Below are positions 1 through 6,830 of a stretch of DNA of 16,904 bases, piece by piece. The notes under the pieces were generated by a model that was not told the origin of the DNA, did not search any database, and saw nothing but the letters and a program-made list of their open reading frames with translations. The DNA lies in contig JAITET010000033.1 of NCBI GenBank assembly GCA_031281895.1, forward strand, positions 1-16,904. Reading direction: 5' to 3'. A program made the position numbers and the translations under genes. The number at the start of each line of letters is the position of its first letter. The stretch's first letter is position 1. The stretch is from Puniceicoccales bacterium (GTDB lineage: Bacteria; Verrucomicrobiota; Verrucomicrobiia; Opitutales; JAIRKQ01).

Positions 1-168
1 CAAAACATGAATCTTAAAAGGTCTGCCGGCAGCATGCTCTTCTTCTGCTTTCCTAGCAATGGCGGGAGCACTAACCTTGGGAACACCAGCAGGCGTAAAT
101 CCTCCAAATGCAACACAATTCCCATTTTTTACAAAATTCGCCACATCATTTGCTGTTATCTCTTTCAT
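1..168 (-). CDS. acetyl-CoA hydrolase / succinate CoA-transferase family protein, N-terminal part (cut by window edge)
   Basis: Read on the minus strand from the ATG at 166-168, the frame stays open to the window edge and gives 56 residues. It begins MKEITANDVANFVKNG and contains a GGFTPAGVPK stretch followed by an Ala/Glu-rich helix and GRPFKI. This matches the start of the acetyl-CoA hydrolase/CoA-transferase family (ScpC, AarC and Cat1 type), which has T-A-N/E...VAFSGFTPAG.PK near the N-terminus. The enzymes move CoA between carboxylates such as succinate, acetate and propionate in the cytoplasm. The catalytic Glu lies in the missing part, so the substrate cannot be judged. The frame is open upstream to a TGA at 235-237, and a GTG at 202-204 would add 12 residues that resemble the longer starts of some family members. 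Neither start has a clear ribosome binding site. The gene lies downstream of ychF on the same strand, about 100 bp away. Confidence 0.72.
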   Translation of the reverse strand, partial: MKEITANDVANFVKNGNCVAFGGFTPAGVPKVSAPAIARKAEEEHAAGRPFKIHVL

Positions 169-269
169 GGCAATGGGTATATATTGAAGTTTTACTTTTG
201 TCACACTTTTTTGTGAAAATTTTTCGTAAAAATTTCAAAGGTGAAACTCATTTTTAACTTTTTTCCCAA

Positions 270-1376
270 TTATCTGTTGAATCGAAAAACGGTGATATCT
301 CCATCTTTGAATAGGTATTCCTTACCTTCCAGGCGAATTTTTCCAGCATCCCGTGCACCTGCCCATCCGAGATGGGAAACAAATTCGTCATAGTCAATTA
401 CTTCGGCTTTTATGAACCCGGCTTCGAAGTCGCCGTGTATGATTCCAGCACACTGGGGAGCTTTCAACCCTTTTCGAAATGTCCATGCCCGGGTTTCATC
501 TATTCCGGTTGTAAAAAAAGAAGCGAGATCCAATAGGGAATACACATTGCGTATTAGCTGGGAGACTCCGCTGTGTTCAATGCCGTATTCCCCTAAAAAC
601 TTTTCCGCTTCTTCGGAAGAAAAATCGCACATGTCCGATTCCATCTGAGCGCATATTACACAGCTTGACGCATTACCATATCGCTTGGCATAGGAGCTTG
701 CCGCCTTGACAAATTTATTATTCTCCATGCCCACAAGTAGGTCATTTTCATTAACATTGTACACAAAAAGTACCGATTTAGATGTTAGCAAATTGAACAT
801 TTTCATGCGCAATGCCATATCACTGTCGACCGCAAGGGATATGGCAGGGTTACCCCCGTTGAGATGTTCCAACAAAAGACGTAGCAATTCAACATTCTCC
901 TTAGCTTCTCTGTCGTTGCCTTTTGCTTTTTTCAAGTTTTTTTCAAGCTGATTCTCGATGGACTGCAAATCTGCCAATAAAAGTTCCGTATTGATAATAT
1001 CCATGTCCCTTACGGGATCGACATTCCCTGTGCTATGGGAGATATTCGAGTCCTCAAAACAACGAACCACATGAACTATGGCGTCAACTTCACGGATATT
1101 GGCCAAAAATTTATTTCCGAGCCCCTCTCCCTTGCTTGCTCCTGCGACCAGGCCTGCTATATCAACAATTTCAATGGCTGCCGGAATGATTTTTTTACTT
1201 TTTGATAATTCTGCCAATCGTTGCAACCGTGCGTCGGGGACTTCTATTATTCCCACATTTGGATCGATGGTGCAGAATGGATAGTTTTGTGCCTCCGCTT
1301 TCCTTGACCGTGTCAAAGCATTGAATAGCGTACTTTTCCCTACATTTGGAAGACCAACTATACCAGCTTGTAACAT
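270..1376 (-). CDS. ychF: YchF, Obg-family ribosome-associated ATPase/GTPase
   Basis: This 368-aa protein is full length for YchF (about 363-370 aa). The P-loop GLPNVGKST is at residues 8-16, the G3 motif DIAGL at 72-76, and it is followed by the family-typical VAGASKGEGLGNKFLANIRE segment. The C-terminal TGS-like domain is complete (TGIDETRAWTFRKG..., GIIHGDFEAGFIKAEV, GWAGARDAG). YchF is a universally conserved P-loop NTPase that binds ribosomes and hydrolyses ATP. It has been linked to oxidative-stress responses and to selective translation. The coding start, ATG at 1374-1376, fits the family start MLQAGIVGLPNVG. It sits 40 bp downstream of the stop of the minus-strand gene at 1417-2052, so the two may be co-transcribed. 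Confidence 0.97.
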   Translation of the reverse strand: MLQAGIVGLPNVGKSTLFNALTRSRKAEAQNYPFCTIDPNVGIIEVPDARLQRLAELSKSKKIIPAAIEIVDIAGLVAGASKGEGLGNKFLANIREVDAIVHVVRCFEDSNISHSTGNVDPVRDMDIINTELLLADLQSIENQLEKNLKKAKGNDREAKENVELLRLLLEHLNGGNPAISLAVDSDMALRMKMFNLLTSKSVLFVYNVNENDLLVGMENNKFVKAASSYAKRYGNASSCVICAQMESDMCDFSSEEAEKFLGEYGIEHSGVSQLIRNVYSLLDLASFFTTGIDETRAWTFRKGLKAPQCAGIIHGDFEAGFIKAEVIDYDEFVSHLGWAGARDAGKIRLEGKEYLFKDGDITVFRFNR

Positions 1377-1416
1377 GTCAACTGCAACGTCTCTTTGTTA
1401 TTGGAATCAACTAAGA

Positions 1417-2052
1417 TTAAGAGCCCTCGTTGCAACGTTTTTCTGCAACATTACATAGGGAAATACTCTGCCATGCGAGCTCACGTATGTCAAACAATGA
1501 AACGGTAAAGTCGTAGATAAAGCCCTTCACCTTACCTTCAAAGAGTGGCAGTTTTTTTAGGGAAAACATGGCATCATTTACCGCTGCCATGACGTTTTTA
1601 AAATGGCAGACAGCCAACACATATTCACAGGAATCAATGCTAGCAATCCCCCCGAACATTTCTTTTTGCATAGTATTCATCAGTTTTGCAAAATGCCAAC
1701 AGATGGTAACTTCTAGAGGTTTCCATTCGGCAACGAGGATGTCCCAGATTTTTTCCATAAAGAAAAATATGGCTTTTGATGCGATATAGACTGGATTTCT
1801 GTGAAAAGTCACAATTTCAATGCTATTATCGTCGTCCAGCCTATTACTTGAAAAAATGATTTTTTTCCACTGCATAGCAGCGAAAATCATATCAAGGTGA
1901 TTGGAAATATGCCTAGATTCAACGAAAAGCTCGAAAAGTTTGCCAGTTTCTATGTCTATTGCGGCGAGATAGGAATGCCAATCCTTCTCATTTAACGAAA
2001 AGGAATAACCTTCATTATTCTCATCCGATGGAAAATATTTCTCAAGATTCAT
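1417..2052 (-). CDS. uncharacterised 211-aa protein upstream of ychF
   Basis: I do not recognise this family. The 211-residue protein is mixed alpha/beta in appearance, with an acidic N-terminus (SDENNEGYSF) and several aromatic, hydrophobic stretches (IASKAIFFFMEKIWDILVAEW near the middle). It has no signal peptide, clear membrane segment or known catalytic motif. It contains several Trp and Cys residues, including CWHF and SCEYVLAVC, but they form no evident metal site. Codon use and base composition resemble the neighbours, and the frame is uninterrupted, which supports a real gene. It lies 40 bp upstream of ychF on the same strand and is divergent from sfsA. No strong ribosome binding site precedes the ATG at 2050-2052. 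Function is unknown. Confidence 0.7.
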   Translation of the reverse strand: MNLEKYFPSDENNEGYSFSLNEKDWHSYLAAIDIETGKLFELFVESRHISNHLDMIFAAMQWKKIIFSSNRLDDDNSIEIVTFHRNPVYIASKAIFFFMEKIWDILVAEWKPLEVTICWHFAKLMNTMQKEMFGGIASIDSCEYVLAVCHFKNVMAAVNDAMFSLKKLPLFEGKVKGFIYDFTVSLFDIRELAWQSISLCNVAEKRCNEGS

Positions 2053-2292
2053 CCGACAACCTGACTATTCATAATGAGAACTTTCATGTCTTTGGCAATA
2101 AAATTAAATGCGAATATCTTTTTATATCCATTGAAATTATAAAAAAGTCGCTGACCAGGGCCTATGAATCATTATTCAGCGGAATTTTGGCAGGGTTAAA
2201 AAATTATTTTTAAATTTTATGACATATTTTTGCCATACATTTACGAATATTCAAATCTTGCCGGGTTTGGGAAACTTTCTACCATGGGGTCC
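2053..2292. other. intergenic region between divergent 211-aa gene and sfsA
   Basis: About 240 bp of AT-rich DNA separate the minus-strand 211-aa gene from the probable ATG of sfsA. It presumably holds promoters for both directions, but I could not pick a convincing -35/-10 pair. The sfsA frame is open back to a TTG at 2230, so part of this region could be coding if that start is used. Confidence 0.4.
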
Positions 2293-3033
2293 ATGGAAAT
2301 ACCCCTATGTCTCAACGTCGGTGAACTTATTAGTCGCCCCAATCGATTTATTTTTGAAGGAATAGTTGATGGGCAGTTGCAACGATGGCATTGCCCAGTG
2401 ACAGGCAAGATCGGGAAGGTGGATAATTTCCATGGAATGCCATGTCTATTTACGCCGGCAGCCGATACGGGAAGGCGGAAAACACAAGGAACCGTTGAAG
2501 CTATTTCGCTGAATTGTGGAAAAGATTGGATCGGTATTAATCAGAATCGTATCAATGGATGGATTGAATCTCTGCTGCGCCAAAATGCTCTATCCGCCAT
2601 GATCAACACGGAAGGATGTTCCATATGCCACGAAGTTAGGGTTGGTGACTCACGCATTGACATTGCGGTGGATAATGGGGAAACGTATACTTTTTTAGAA
2701 CTTAAAACTCCAATCCATGATTTGCTGCTATCTTACGGAGATACTTTCTCACGGCCATCATCGGAATCATATTTCGATCGAGGATTGCGGCATTTTAAAA
2801 CGCTCGCCAATTTGGCCCAGGAAGGACATCGGGCCATTGTCGCCCTTTGTTTTATGTATAATGCCGTGCCATTTGATCCGCCAAAGCGAGATAAATGGAA
2901 TGCAAAAATTGTTGATACCATTGGGGAGGCTACTGCTAATGGTGTGGAAACCTGGCAAATCAACCTTAAAATTTCTCAGCATTCCCTAGCAGTTAACCTA
3001 TGCATGCAAACATTCCCAGTTCAAGGTGTATAG
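2293..3033 (+). CDS. sfsA: SfsA family protein (sugar fermentation stimulation protein homolog)
   Basis: From the ATG at 2293 the product has 246 residues, close to the usual ~235. The N-terminal OB-like part reads RFIFEGIVDGQLQRWHCPVTGKIG, close in pattern to the SfsA RF.A.V...V.AHCPNTG signature. It is followed by RRKTQGTVEAISL and WIGINQNRIN (the WVGVNT..PN motif). The nuclease-like core has SRID (D123) and FLELKTP (E136, K138), a PD-(D/E)XK arrangement, then RGLRHFKTL. SfsA proteins bind DNA and are predicted nucleases of poorly defined physiological role. Starts at TTG 2230 and ATG 2284 are also possible; 2293 gives the best family alignment. The stop codon TAG at 3031-3033 overlaps the left boundary of an IS630-like remnant, so the last few residues may be altered by the insertion. 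Confidence 0.9.
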   Translation: MEIPLCLNVGELISRPNRFIFEGIVDGQLQRWHCPVTGKIGKVDNFHGMPCLFTPAADTGRRKTQGTVEAISLNCGKDWIGINQNRINGWIESLLRQNALSAMINTEGCSICHEVRVGDSRIDIAVDNGETYTFLELKTPIHDLLLSYGDTFSRPSSESYFDRGLRHFKTLANLAQEGHRAIVALCFMYNAVPFDPPKRDKWNAKIVDTIGEATANGVETWQINLKISQHSLAVNLCMQTFPVQGV

Positions 3034-3405
3034 TCCCGTATGCAGAGACATAAAAGGAGGCTATGTGAAAGAAAGAAATGTACTACGGCAAAGAATTAAG
3101 GGAAAAAGTAGTGGAGCATAGCCAGAACCATAGGGCCAAAGAAACGACGGAAGTGTTCCATATAGCGATGCGAACAGTGTTTAGGAGGAAAAGGATGTTA
3201 AAGGAAAAAGGTAGTTTGGATAGAGAACCATTGAAGAGGAAATCGAGGAAGTTGGATGTGGAGAAGCTGGGAAAGTACGTAGAGGAACATCCGGATGCTT
3301 ATCTAAAAGAACTGGCGAAGCCATTAGGCGTTAGCGTAAGGTGCATATTCAAGGCACTTAGAAAGATGAAAATCTCACTTTCTTCTCCATTACAATATGG
3401 GACTG
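3031..3405 (+). mobile_element. internally deleted IS630-type element with imperfect inverted ends
   Basis: A transposase fragment (3078-3377) is bracketed by an imperfect inverted repeat. The left end AGTCCCGTAT is at 3032-3041, and the complement of 3395-3404 reads AGTCCCATAT, so 9 of 10 bases match. The left end is preceded by TATA; IS630 elements insert at TA, but the right flank reads TG rather than TA. Only ~375 bp remain where a full element is about 1-1.2 kb, and the DDE catalytic portion is gone. This suggests a non-autonomous derivative produced by internal deletion. The repeats are short, so the right boundary is tentative. Confidence 0.5.
3078..3377 (+). pseudogene. IS630 family transposase, N-terminal helix-turn-helix part only
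   Basis: The first ~100 codons from the ATG at 3078 encode a typical IS630 N-terminus: YYGKELREKVVEH, then a first helix-turn-helix with FRRKRML. A basic linker PLKRKSRKLD follows, then KYVEEHPDAYLKELAKPLGVSVRCIFKALRKMKIS, the second helix-turn-helix. In intact members the K.KI. segment leads into a DDE transposase domain. Here homology stops after codon 100 and the frame runs on to 3590 over the tail of the opposite-strand gene with no family resemblance. A strong AAGGAGG lies at 3054-3060, but 17 nt from the ATG. The DNA is purine-rich on this strand, unlike its neighbours, as expected for a transferred element. The remnant may still bind DNA but cannot transpose by itself. Confidence 0.82.
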
Positions 3406-3447
3406 CACACCTAAATGATGGTGAAACATGGGATATAAAAAATCAGA

Positions 3448-4578
3448 CTATCGGCACAATCTATCTAATGCTTCGAGTGTTTCCCGGACATGTGGTGGGC
3501 ATTCTTCTTCGGAAAGTAATCTTTGGGTGCATCTGCCAATTCCCTGGCGACTATCCTCATCCACTTTCCCGGATTTTATCGCCTCCATGAGATCACCGAT
3601 GAGGATGTTCCAATGAGCCATTAGTGCTTCCGAATTATGGGTACCCAAAACTGAACGTACAAGTAATTCACGGGCATACCTGACAATATTCATATCGCCG
3701 AATACTGGGCGATATTCTTCTCCAATGGCAGCAAAAGTGCTTAGAATTGCTTGTTTTACGGGATCGCTTTGTTGAGGAACTAGAATATTTTTCCTATAAA
3801 GATCCCGCAGTAGGTCTACGCGTCTAAGTGCCGGCATTTCGCAGTGTAGGACCGATTGTATCACTAATTCCCGTAAAACTCCGCGTAATTCAGGGGGGAT
3901 TGATGGGTTATCCGCCTTACAACCGATAGTCATAAAAAAACCATCTCTCAAGTTCTGTGGGCATGGCAATGGCACTTGCCTCCCTATGTTCATGATAAAA
4001 CGTCCCGCAATGTAGCATGCAAGGGCTTTTAACTCCAAGAGAGAAGGGTCTAAAATATAATTCAATGGTTTCTGAATCATTGTACTGAAAAAATCAAGAT
4101 CAAAATAGGGCGAATCGCTGGAATAATTATCAATAACATATGCTATGTCTTTTATTAAACCTTTTACACCATAGGTTGGAATTTCTTCGAGAATAAAAAT
4201 ACCCGTTGTTCCTGAATTTCGCATGCCTTTTCCGCGAAAGATATCCAAACATTGCATGTAGGCTTTTTCGTTGAAGTCGGACACTTTGGATGCTTTTTCC
4301 GCAAAAGAACTTAGAATATCTTCCAACCTTTCCGCTGAATTGCGTTCAAATTGCAAACAACGGGCACTGCTCCCTGCAGTACCTCCTTCAACTCGAAAAC
4401 TTCTTTCTCCTATATTACGTTCCGATTCCACTGCCGAATCATGTCCAAAGGGCAAATGGCTGGTGACACGAGGTTCTTCTTTTTGAGCACTTACTTCGCT
4501 GCTATCGAAAAAACCACCACTCACCTGACCGCTGTACCCATTTCCCTCACCTTTTTGAGATGGCTCTACTCCATACAT
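3448..4578 (-). CDS. uncharacterised 376-aa protein, candidate secreted effector next to the cyclase
   Basis: The family is not recognised. The ATG at 4576-4578 is preferred because AGGAGG lies 4 nt upstream; an in-frame TTG at 4602 would add 8 residues that overlap the ribosome binding site. Roughly the first 75 residues are Gly/Ser/Glu-rich and probably disordered (GEGNGYSGQVSGGFFDSSE). The remainder looks mainly helical and globular, with ERLEDILSSFAEKASKV, a central Leu/Ile-rich region, and a Cys/Pro-containing tail ending in ALDRLCR. There is no signal peptide or membrane span. A flexible polar N-terminus before a helical body is common in type III effectors, but that is only analogy. 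The gene lies 65 bp downstream of the cyclase C-terminal reading frame on the same strand, so co-transcription is plausible. Its stop is 43 bp from the IS630 remnant. Confidence 0.72.
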   Translation of the reverse strand: MYGVEPSQKGEGNGYSGQVSGGFFDSSEVSAQKEEPRVTSHLPFGHDSAVESERNIGERSFRVEGGTAGSSARCLQFERNSAERLEDILSSFAEKASKVSDFNEKAYMQCLDIFRGKGMRNSGTTGIFILEEIPTYGVKGLIKDIAYVIDNYSSDSPYFDLDFFSTMIQKPLNYILDPSLLELKALACYIAGRFIMNIGRQVPLPCPQNLRDGFFMTIGCKADNPSIPPELRGVLRELVIQSVLHCEMPALRRVDLLRDLYRKNILVPQQSDPVKQAILSTFAAIGEEYRPVFGDMNIVRYARELLVRSVLGTHNSEALMAHWNILIGDLMEAIKSGKVDEDSRQGIGRCTQRLLSEEECPPHVRETLEALDRLCR

Positions 4579-4585
4579 ACTTCCT
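4573..4585 (-). promoter_or_regulatory. strong ribosome binding site deciding the start of the 376-aa gene
   Basis: On the minus strand the sequence reads AGGAGGAAGTATG, a perfect Shine-Dalgarno core immediately before the ATG that encodes MYGVEP. Most other genes in this window lack so good a site. Its position inside the longer TTG-initiated frame argues for the ATG start. Confidence 0.7.
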
Positions 4586-4643
4586 CCTGGAAAATTTTTC
4601 AACTTAAATTAGAAAACAGTTTTTGTTAGGAATATCAACTCAT

Positions 4644-4958
4644 TTATGCAGCAATATCAAACTTATTAACTTCACCCACCAATATATCCGCCAACATACT
4701 ATTAATAACACAACTTCGGGTATGGTCAGAAGTATCTGTGGGGTTTTGCAAACAATATAAGTATGCCCCGAGTTCTGCATGTGAATCAAGCCTAACAACC
4801 TGATTTTCTTCTATTGCAAACAATGGGTACGTCGGTGTAGCAGCAGGATTACTAAAGTGGAGTGCTGCAGCAGCGGCATGCTGTATCGGTCGAAAAGTTT
4901 CATTAGCCTTCCACTCACTGCGATAGGTATCTATGTCGACTTCCTGCCCCCCCCACAT
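4644..4958 (-). CDS. C-terminal part of the nucleotidyl-cyclase-like protein, displaced by a frameshift
   Basis: This frame continues the gene at 4915-6288 after a +1 G in a G8 run. With seven Gs the two frames would join as GYVGGQEVDIDTYRSEW, giving one protein of about 547 residues. The part encoded here contains ALHFSNP (His ~477, Asn ~480 of the joined protein), then YPLFAIEENQVVRL and AELGAYL. In edema factor and CyaA the equivalent segment is HGTEQ.N..FPE..E.IFVV..EG...LTR, which carries the catalytic His and the metal-binding Asn. The match to that loop is loose: three residues are missing between His and Asn. The ATG at 4956-4958 has no ribosome binding site of its own and lies inside the upstream frame, so separate translation is unlikely. 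Confidence 0.6.
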   Translation of the reverse strand: MWGGQEVDIDTYRSEWKANETFRPIQHAAAAALHFSNPAATPTYPLFAIEENQVVRLDSHAELGAYLYCLQNPTDTSDHTRSCVINSMLADILVGEVNKFDIAA

Positions 4959-6288
4959 ACCCTACTAGTTCCGCATTAATAGCGTCAATCGTGCTGACAT
5001 CACGCCTATCGGCAACCTCGCCTCCATGTGTACCAAGAAAAGTGTACCTGTTAGCACCAGGAAAGGGGTCATCTGCAAGCGCAGGATCAGGTAGAGGAGC
5101 TTGACCATGAGCAATTGTAAATACATCGTAGTCGGAAACGTAATAGCGCTCTGATTGGTAATGTTGTTTAATAGAACTATTTTGACTAGCAGAAGCATCT
5201 ATCTTATATTTATCAGGCCCCAATACTAATGTTTTTTCGCAGCCGTTAAATGTAAATGTTAAATTTGCTAGTTCGGTAAAAGTCGCTTCATTCCATCCCC
5301 CACTTGGGGAGCTGGCAGAATCATCGTAACATTTCAGGTGGGCAGTGTCCCCCTCTTTTAAAGCGTTTTTGACTGCAGCTGTTATCTTCTCAGCAGGGGC
5401 ATCAGCATCTTTCAATGCAATTTGGTAGCGATAGACTTTGCCACCGGCGGAAAAAGTACCCTGGTACACAAAATGGTCTTGTTCGTCTATACTAACCATC
5501 AGATGCATAGCTACACCTCCTGCTATTGTAGAATGCTTTACATCAGCCATAGCGTCATTACAAGCATCCGTATCAGAAATAAACTTGTATCTGGAAAATT
5601 TCGGATTGGTTGGCACTAAACCTTTCGTAAAACCGAAATAACTGCTTTTGGCATGGCAAGATATCGGTTTAGGGGCGTATCTACCAGGATTAGCCAAAAC
5701 ACCGCGATCTCCAAGTGAATCCGGGTTTACTTTGCACATAATCATGATTGATGATAAACTTGTTGCCTGTTTTTTACAAGCTTTGATAAAATTTCGATCT
5801 AAAGGAATGGGTTCTCCTTCAATTTGCAAAGGCTTCTCATCTGTTATTGGGCAAATATTCTCTTTTAGTAGCCTCTTATTTAAGGCTCTTGCCTTTGTAA
5901 TAAATGCTTCGTTTTCTCTCAAATTGTCCCCAAATGTTTCCCTAACACCAACAGCTTTTTCAGTCTGATTGGATTCCGTGGTTTTACTCATTTCCTCACG
6001 AAATTTTGCATAAAATTCATCCTTTCCATTTGTTTCACTTCCGAACAAAGCTTCAAACATTTTGTCGGAAAATTCTCTTCCCACCGTAATACTTGCAGTA
6101 GTAAATTTTGCAGCTACTTTACTAAAAGTCTGAGCGATGCGCTCTTGCAAAGATACAGCTGGAAAGTCTTCTTTGGCGGGATTAAAGCTAATCTGGGCAT
6201 AGCTATCTGTCTTGCGAGCTACTGCTTTTTTGTAAGCTTTGGCTATACCTTGGGCAACTTTTAGAAGTTCCGTTTCTCTTATCTCCAT
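4915..6288 (-). CDS. anthrax edema factor/CyaA/ExoY-like nucleotidyl cyclase, frameshifted near its C-terminus
   Basis: The frame encodes 457 residues. Residues 1-165 are a charged, mainly helical N-terminal region with no signal peptide. From about 168 the protein follows the edema factor/CyaA catalytic fold. KVNPDS (186-191) fits the R-P-V-N-P segment, although the Arg is replaced by Cys185. K207, H212 and K214 in PKPISCHAKSSYFG align exactly with CyaA TKGLGVHAKSSDWG (K58, H63, K65). LVPTNPKFSR matches YIPVNPNLSK. SDYDVF (D386, D388) matches the metal-binding D-x-D in TADIDMFAI. GYVGG (443-447) matches the edema factor GYTGG. Family members make cAMP or cGMP/cUMP inside a host cell, usually after activation by host calmodulin or actin. 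The frame ends in ten unrelated residues (AGSRHRYLSQ) after a G8 run, losing the last ~100 residues. It could be phase-variable, slippage-corrected, a pseudogene or a sequencing error. Homology was recognised by eye, not by search. Confidence 0.72.
   Translation of the reverse strand: MEIRETELLKVAQGIAKAYKKAVARKTDSYAQISFNPAKEDFPAVSLQERIAQTFSKVAAKFTTASITVGREFSDKMFEALFGSETNGKDEFYAKFREEMSKTTESNQTEKAVGVRETFGDNLRENEAFITKARALNKRLLKENICPITDEKPLQIEGEPIPLDRNFIKACKKQATSLSSIMIMCKVNPDSLGDRGVLANPGRYAPKPISCHAKSSYFGFTKGLVPTNPKFSRYKFISDTDACNDAMADVKHSTIAGGVAMHLMVSIDEQDHFVYQGTFSAGGKVYRYQIALKDADAPAEKITAAVKNALKEGDTAHLKCYDDSASSPSGGWNEATFTELANLTFTFNGCEKTLVLGPDKYKIDASASQNSSIKQHYQSERYYVSDYDVFTIAHGQAPLPDPALADDPFPGANRYTFLGTHGGEVADRRDVSTIDAINAELVGYVGGAGSRHRYLSQ
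4947..4954 (-). repeat. homopolymer G8 tract (C8 on plus strand) at the cyclase frameshift
   Basis: Eight consecutive Cs on the plus strand lie exactly where the reading frame of the cyclase-like gene changes. A tract of seven would restore one continuous frame. Mono-G/C tracts of this length are typical slippage sites and stand out in this AT-rich window. Confidence 0.85.
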
Positions 6289-6600
6289 TGCTTTTCCCGA
6301 AGTATTAGGATATAAAAATTTTCCTCCAAAGCAAGAACAAAATACGCGAATCTCAAAATAAAACCAGGGAATTCATACGACGCTTCCTGCGAAGAAGAAG
6401 TGCTCGCCGGCTGCACAGAGATGTGATCGGCGATAGTGGATACGTTCCCACCACCCTCAGAGATTCTTTGTCAAGAAGGGATAATGGTCTGTTGCCAAAC
6501 ACCGCCAAACATGGTCCCAAACTCCCGGGAAGAAAAAAAGATTCCTAAAAAACGGTCGATGGTAGAAACTATGATCGAAAAATTTAAAAATTTCTTCGGC
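6279..6600 (-). other. possible gene remnant: mostly open minus-strand reading with a higher-GC core
   Basis: Upstream of the cyclase a minus-strand frame is open for over 100 codons except for one TGA at 6471-6473. Before the TGA it reads GIFFSSREFGTMFGGVWQQ and after it QRISEGGGNVSTIADHISVQ, continuing to a TAA at 6279-6281 in a different frame from the cyclase. The plus strand is also largely open here. The core at about 6370-6540 is visibly richer in G and C than its flanks. I do not recognise the protein. It could be a decayed mobile-element gene or an open antisense frame of a lost gene. Confidence 0.25.
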
Positions 6601-6746
6601 GAAACACTTTTCCGTTTTAACTCCACACAATTCGCTTATTTTGCATATTCATGCGGCTACTATTGCTTTCAATTTAGGTCTTCTTTTTTGAGATTCGCGT
6701 AAAAATTTAACATTTTTTACTTTTTTGCTTTACAAATGTGTGAATT

Positions 6747-6768
6747 TTACAATGATTACTCATTGTAA
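6747..6768 (+). other. perfect 9-bp hairpin in intergenic region
   Basis: TTACAATGA pairs with TCATTGTAA around a TTAC loop. It is the first of three consecutive hairpins downstream of tadA. The arms are AT-rich, and no run of Ts follows directly, so it is not a clear terminator. Confidence 0.45.
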
Positions 6769-6805
6769 GCTCAGATGAGAACAATATTTGTTCGAGCTTA
6801 TTTTT
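6768..6805 (+). terminator. terminator-like hairpin followed by a T-rich run (plus strand)
   Basis: GAACAA-TAT-TTGTTC forms a perfect inner stem (6779-6793). AGCTC (6768-6772) and GAGCT (6794-6798) add an outer stem, with a 6-nt bulge on the 5' side. TATTTTTCC follows directly. The shape fits a rho-independent terminator for transcription moving right, although no recognisable plus-strand gene precedes it. Confidence 0.4.
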
Positions 6806-6830
6806 CCTTCATCTAATTATGTATGGTATT

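Noticed and set aside
217..235. AAATTTTT-CGT-AAAAATTT hairpin as the ychF terminator
   Set aside because: The stem is purely A/T and would be weak. Such palindromes are expected by chance in this AT-rich spacer.
3378..3590. C-terminal part of the transposase frame
   Set aside because: Homology stops at codon 100, and the rest overlaps the tail of the opposite-strand 376-aa gene.
4644..4958. 104-aa frame as an independent gene
   Set aside because: Its ATG lies within the upstream cyclase frame, has no ribosome binding site and is created by the G-run boundary. The content reads as the continuation of the cyclase.
6471..6473. UGA read as tryptophan (alternative genetic code)
   Set aside because: UGA ends well-formed genes here, such as lptB and metG, and conserved tryptophans are encoded by TGG, so a single TGA in a probable remnant is not evidence for recoding.
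6436..6702. 88-aa plus-strand frame as a gene
   Set aside because: No recognisable domain, no ribosome binding site, low-complexity tail, and the opposite strand is equally open.
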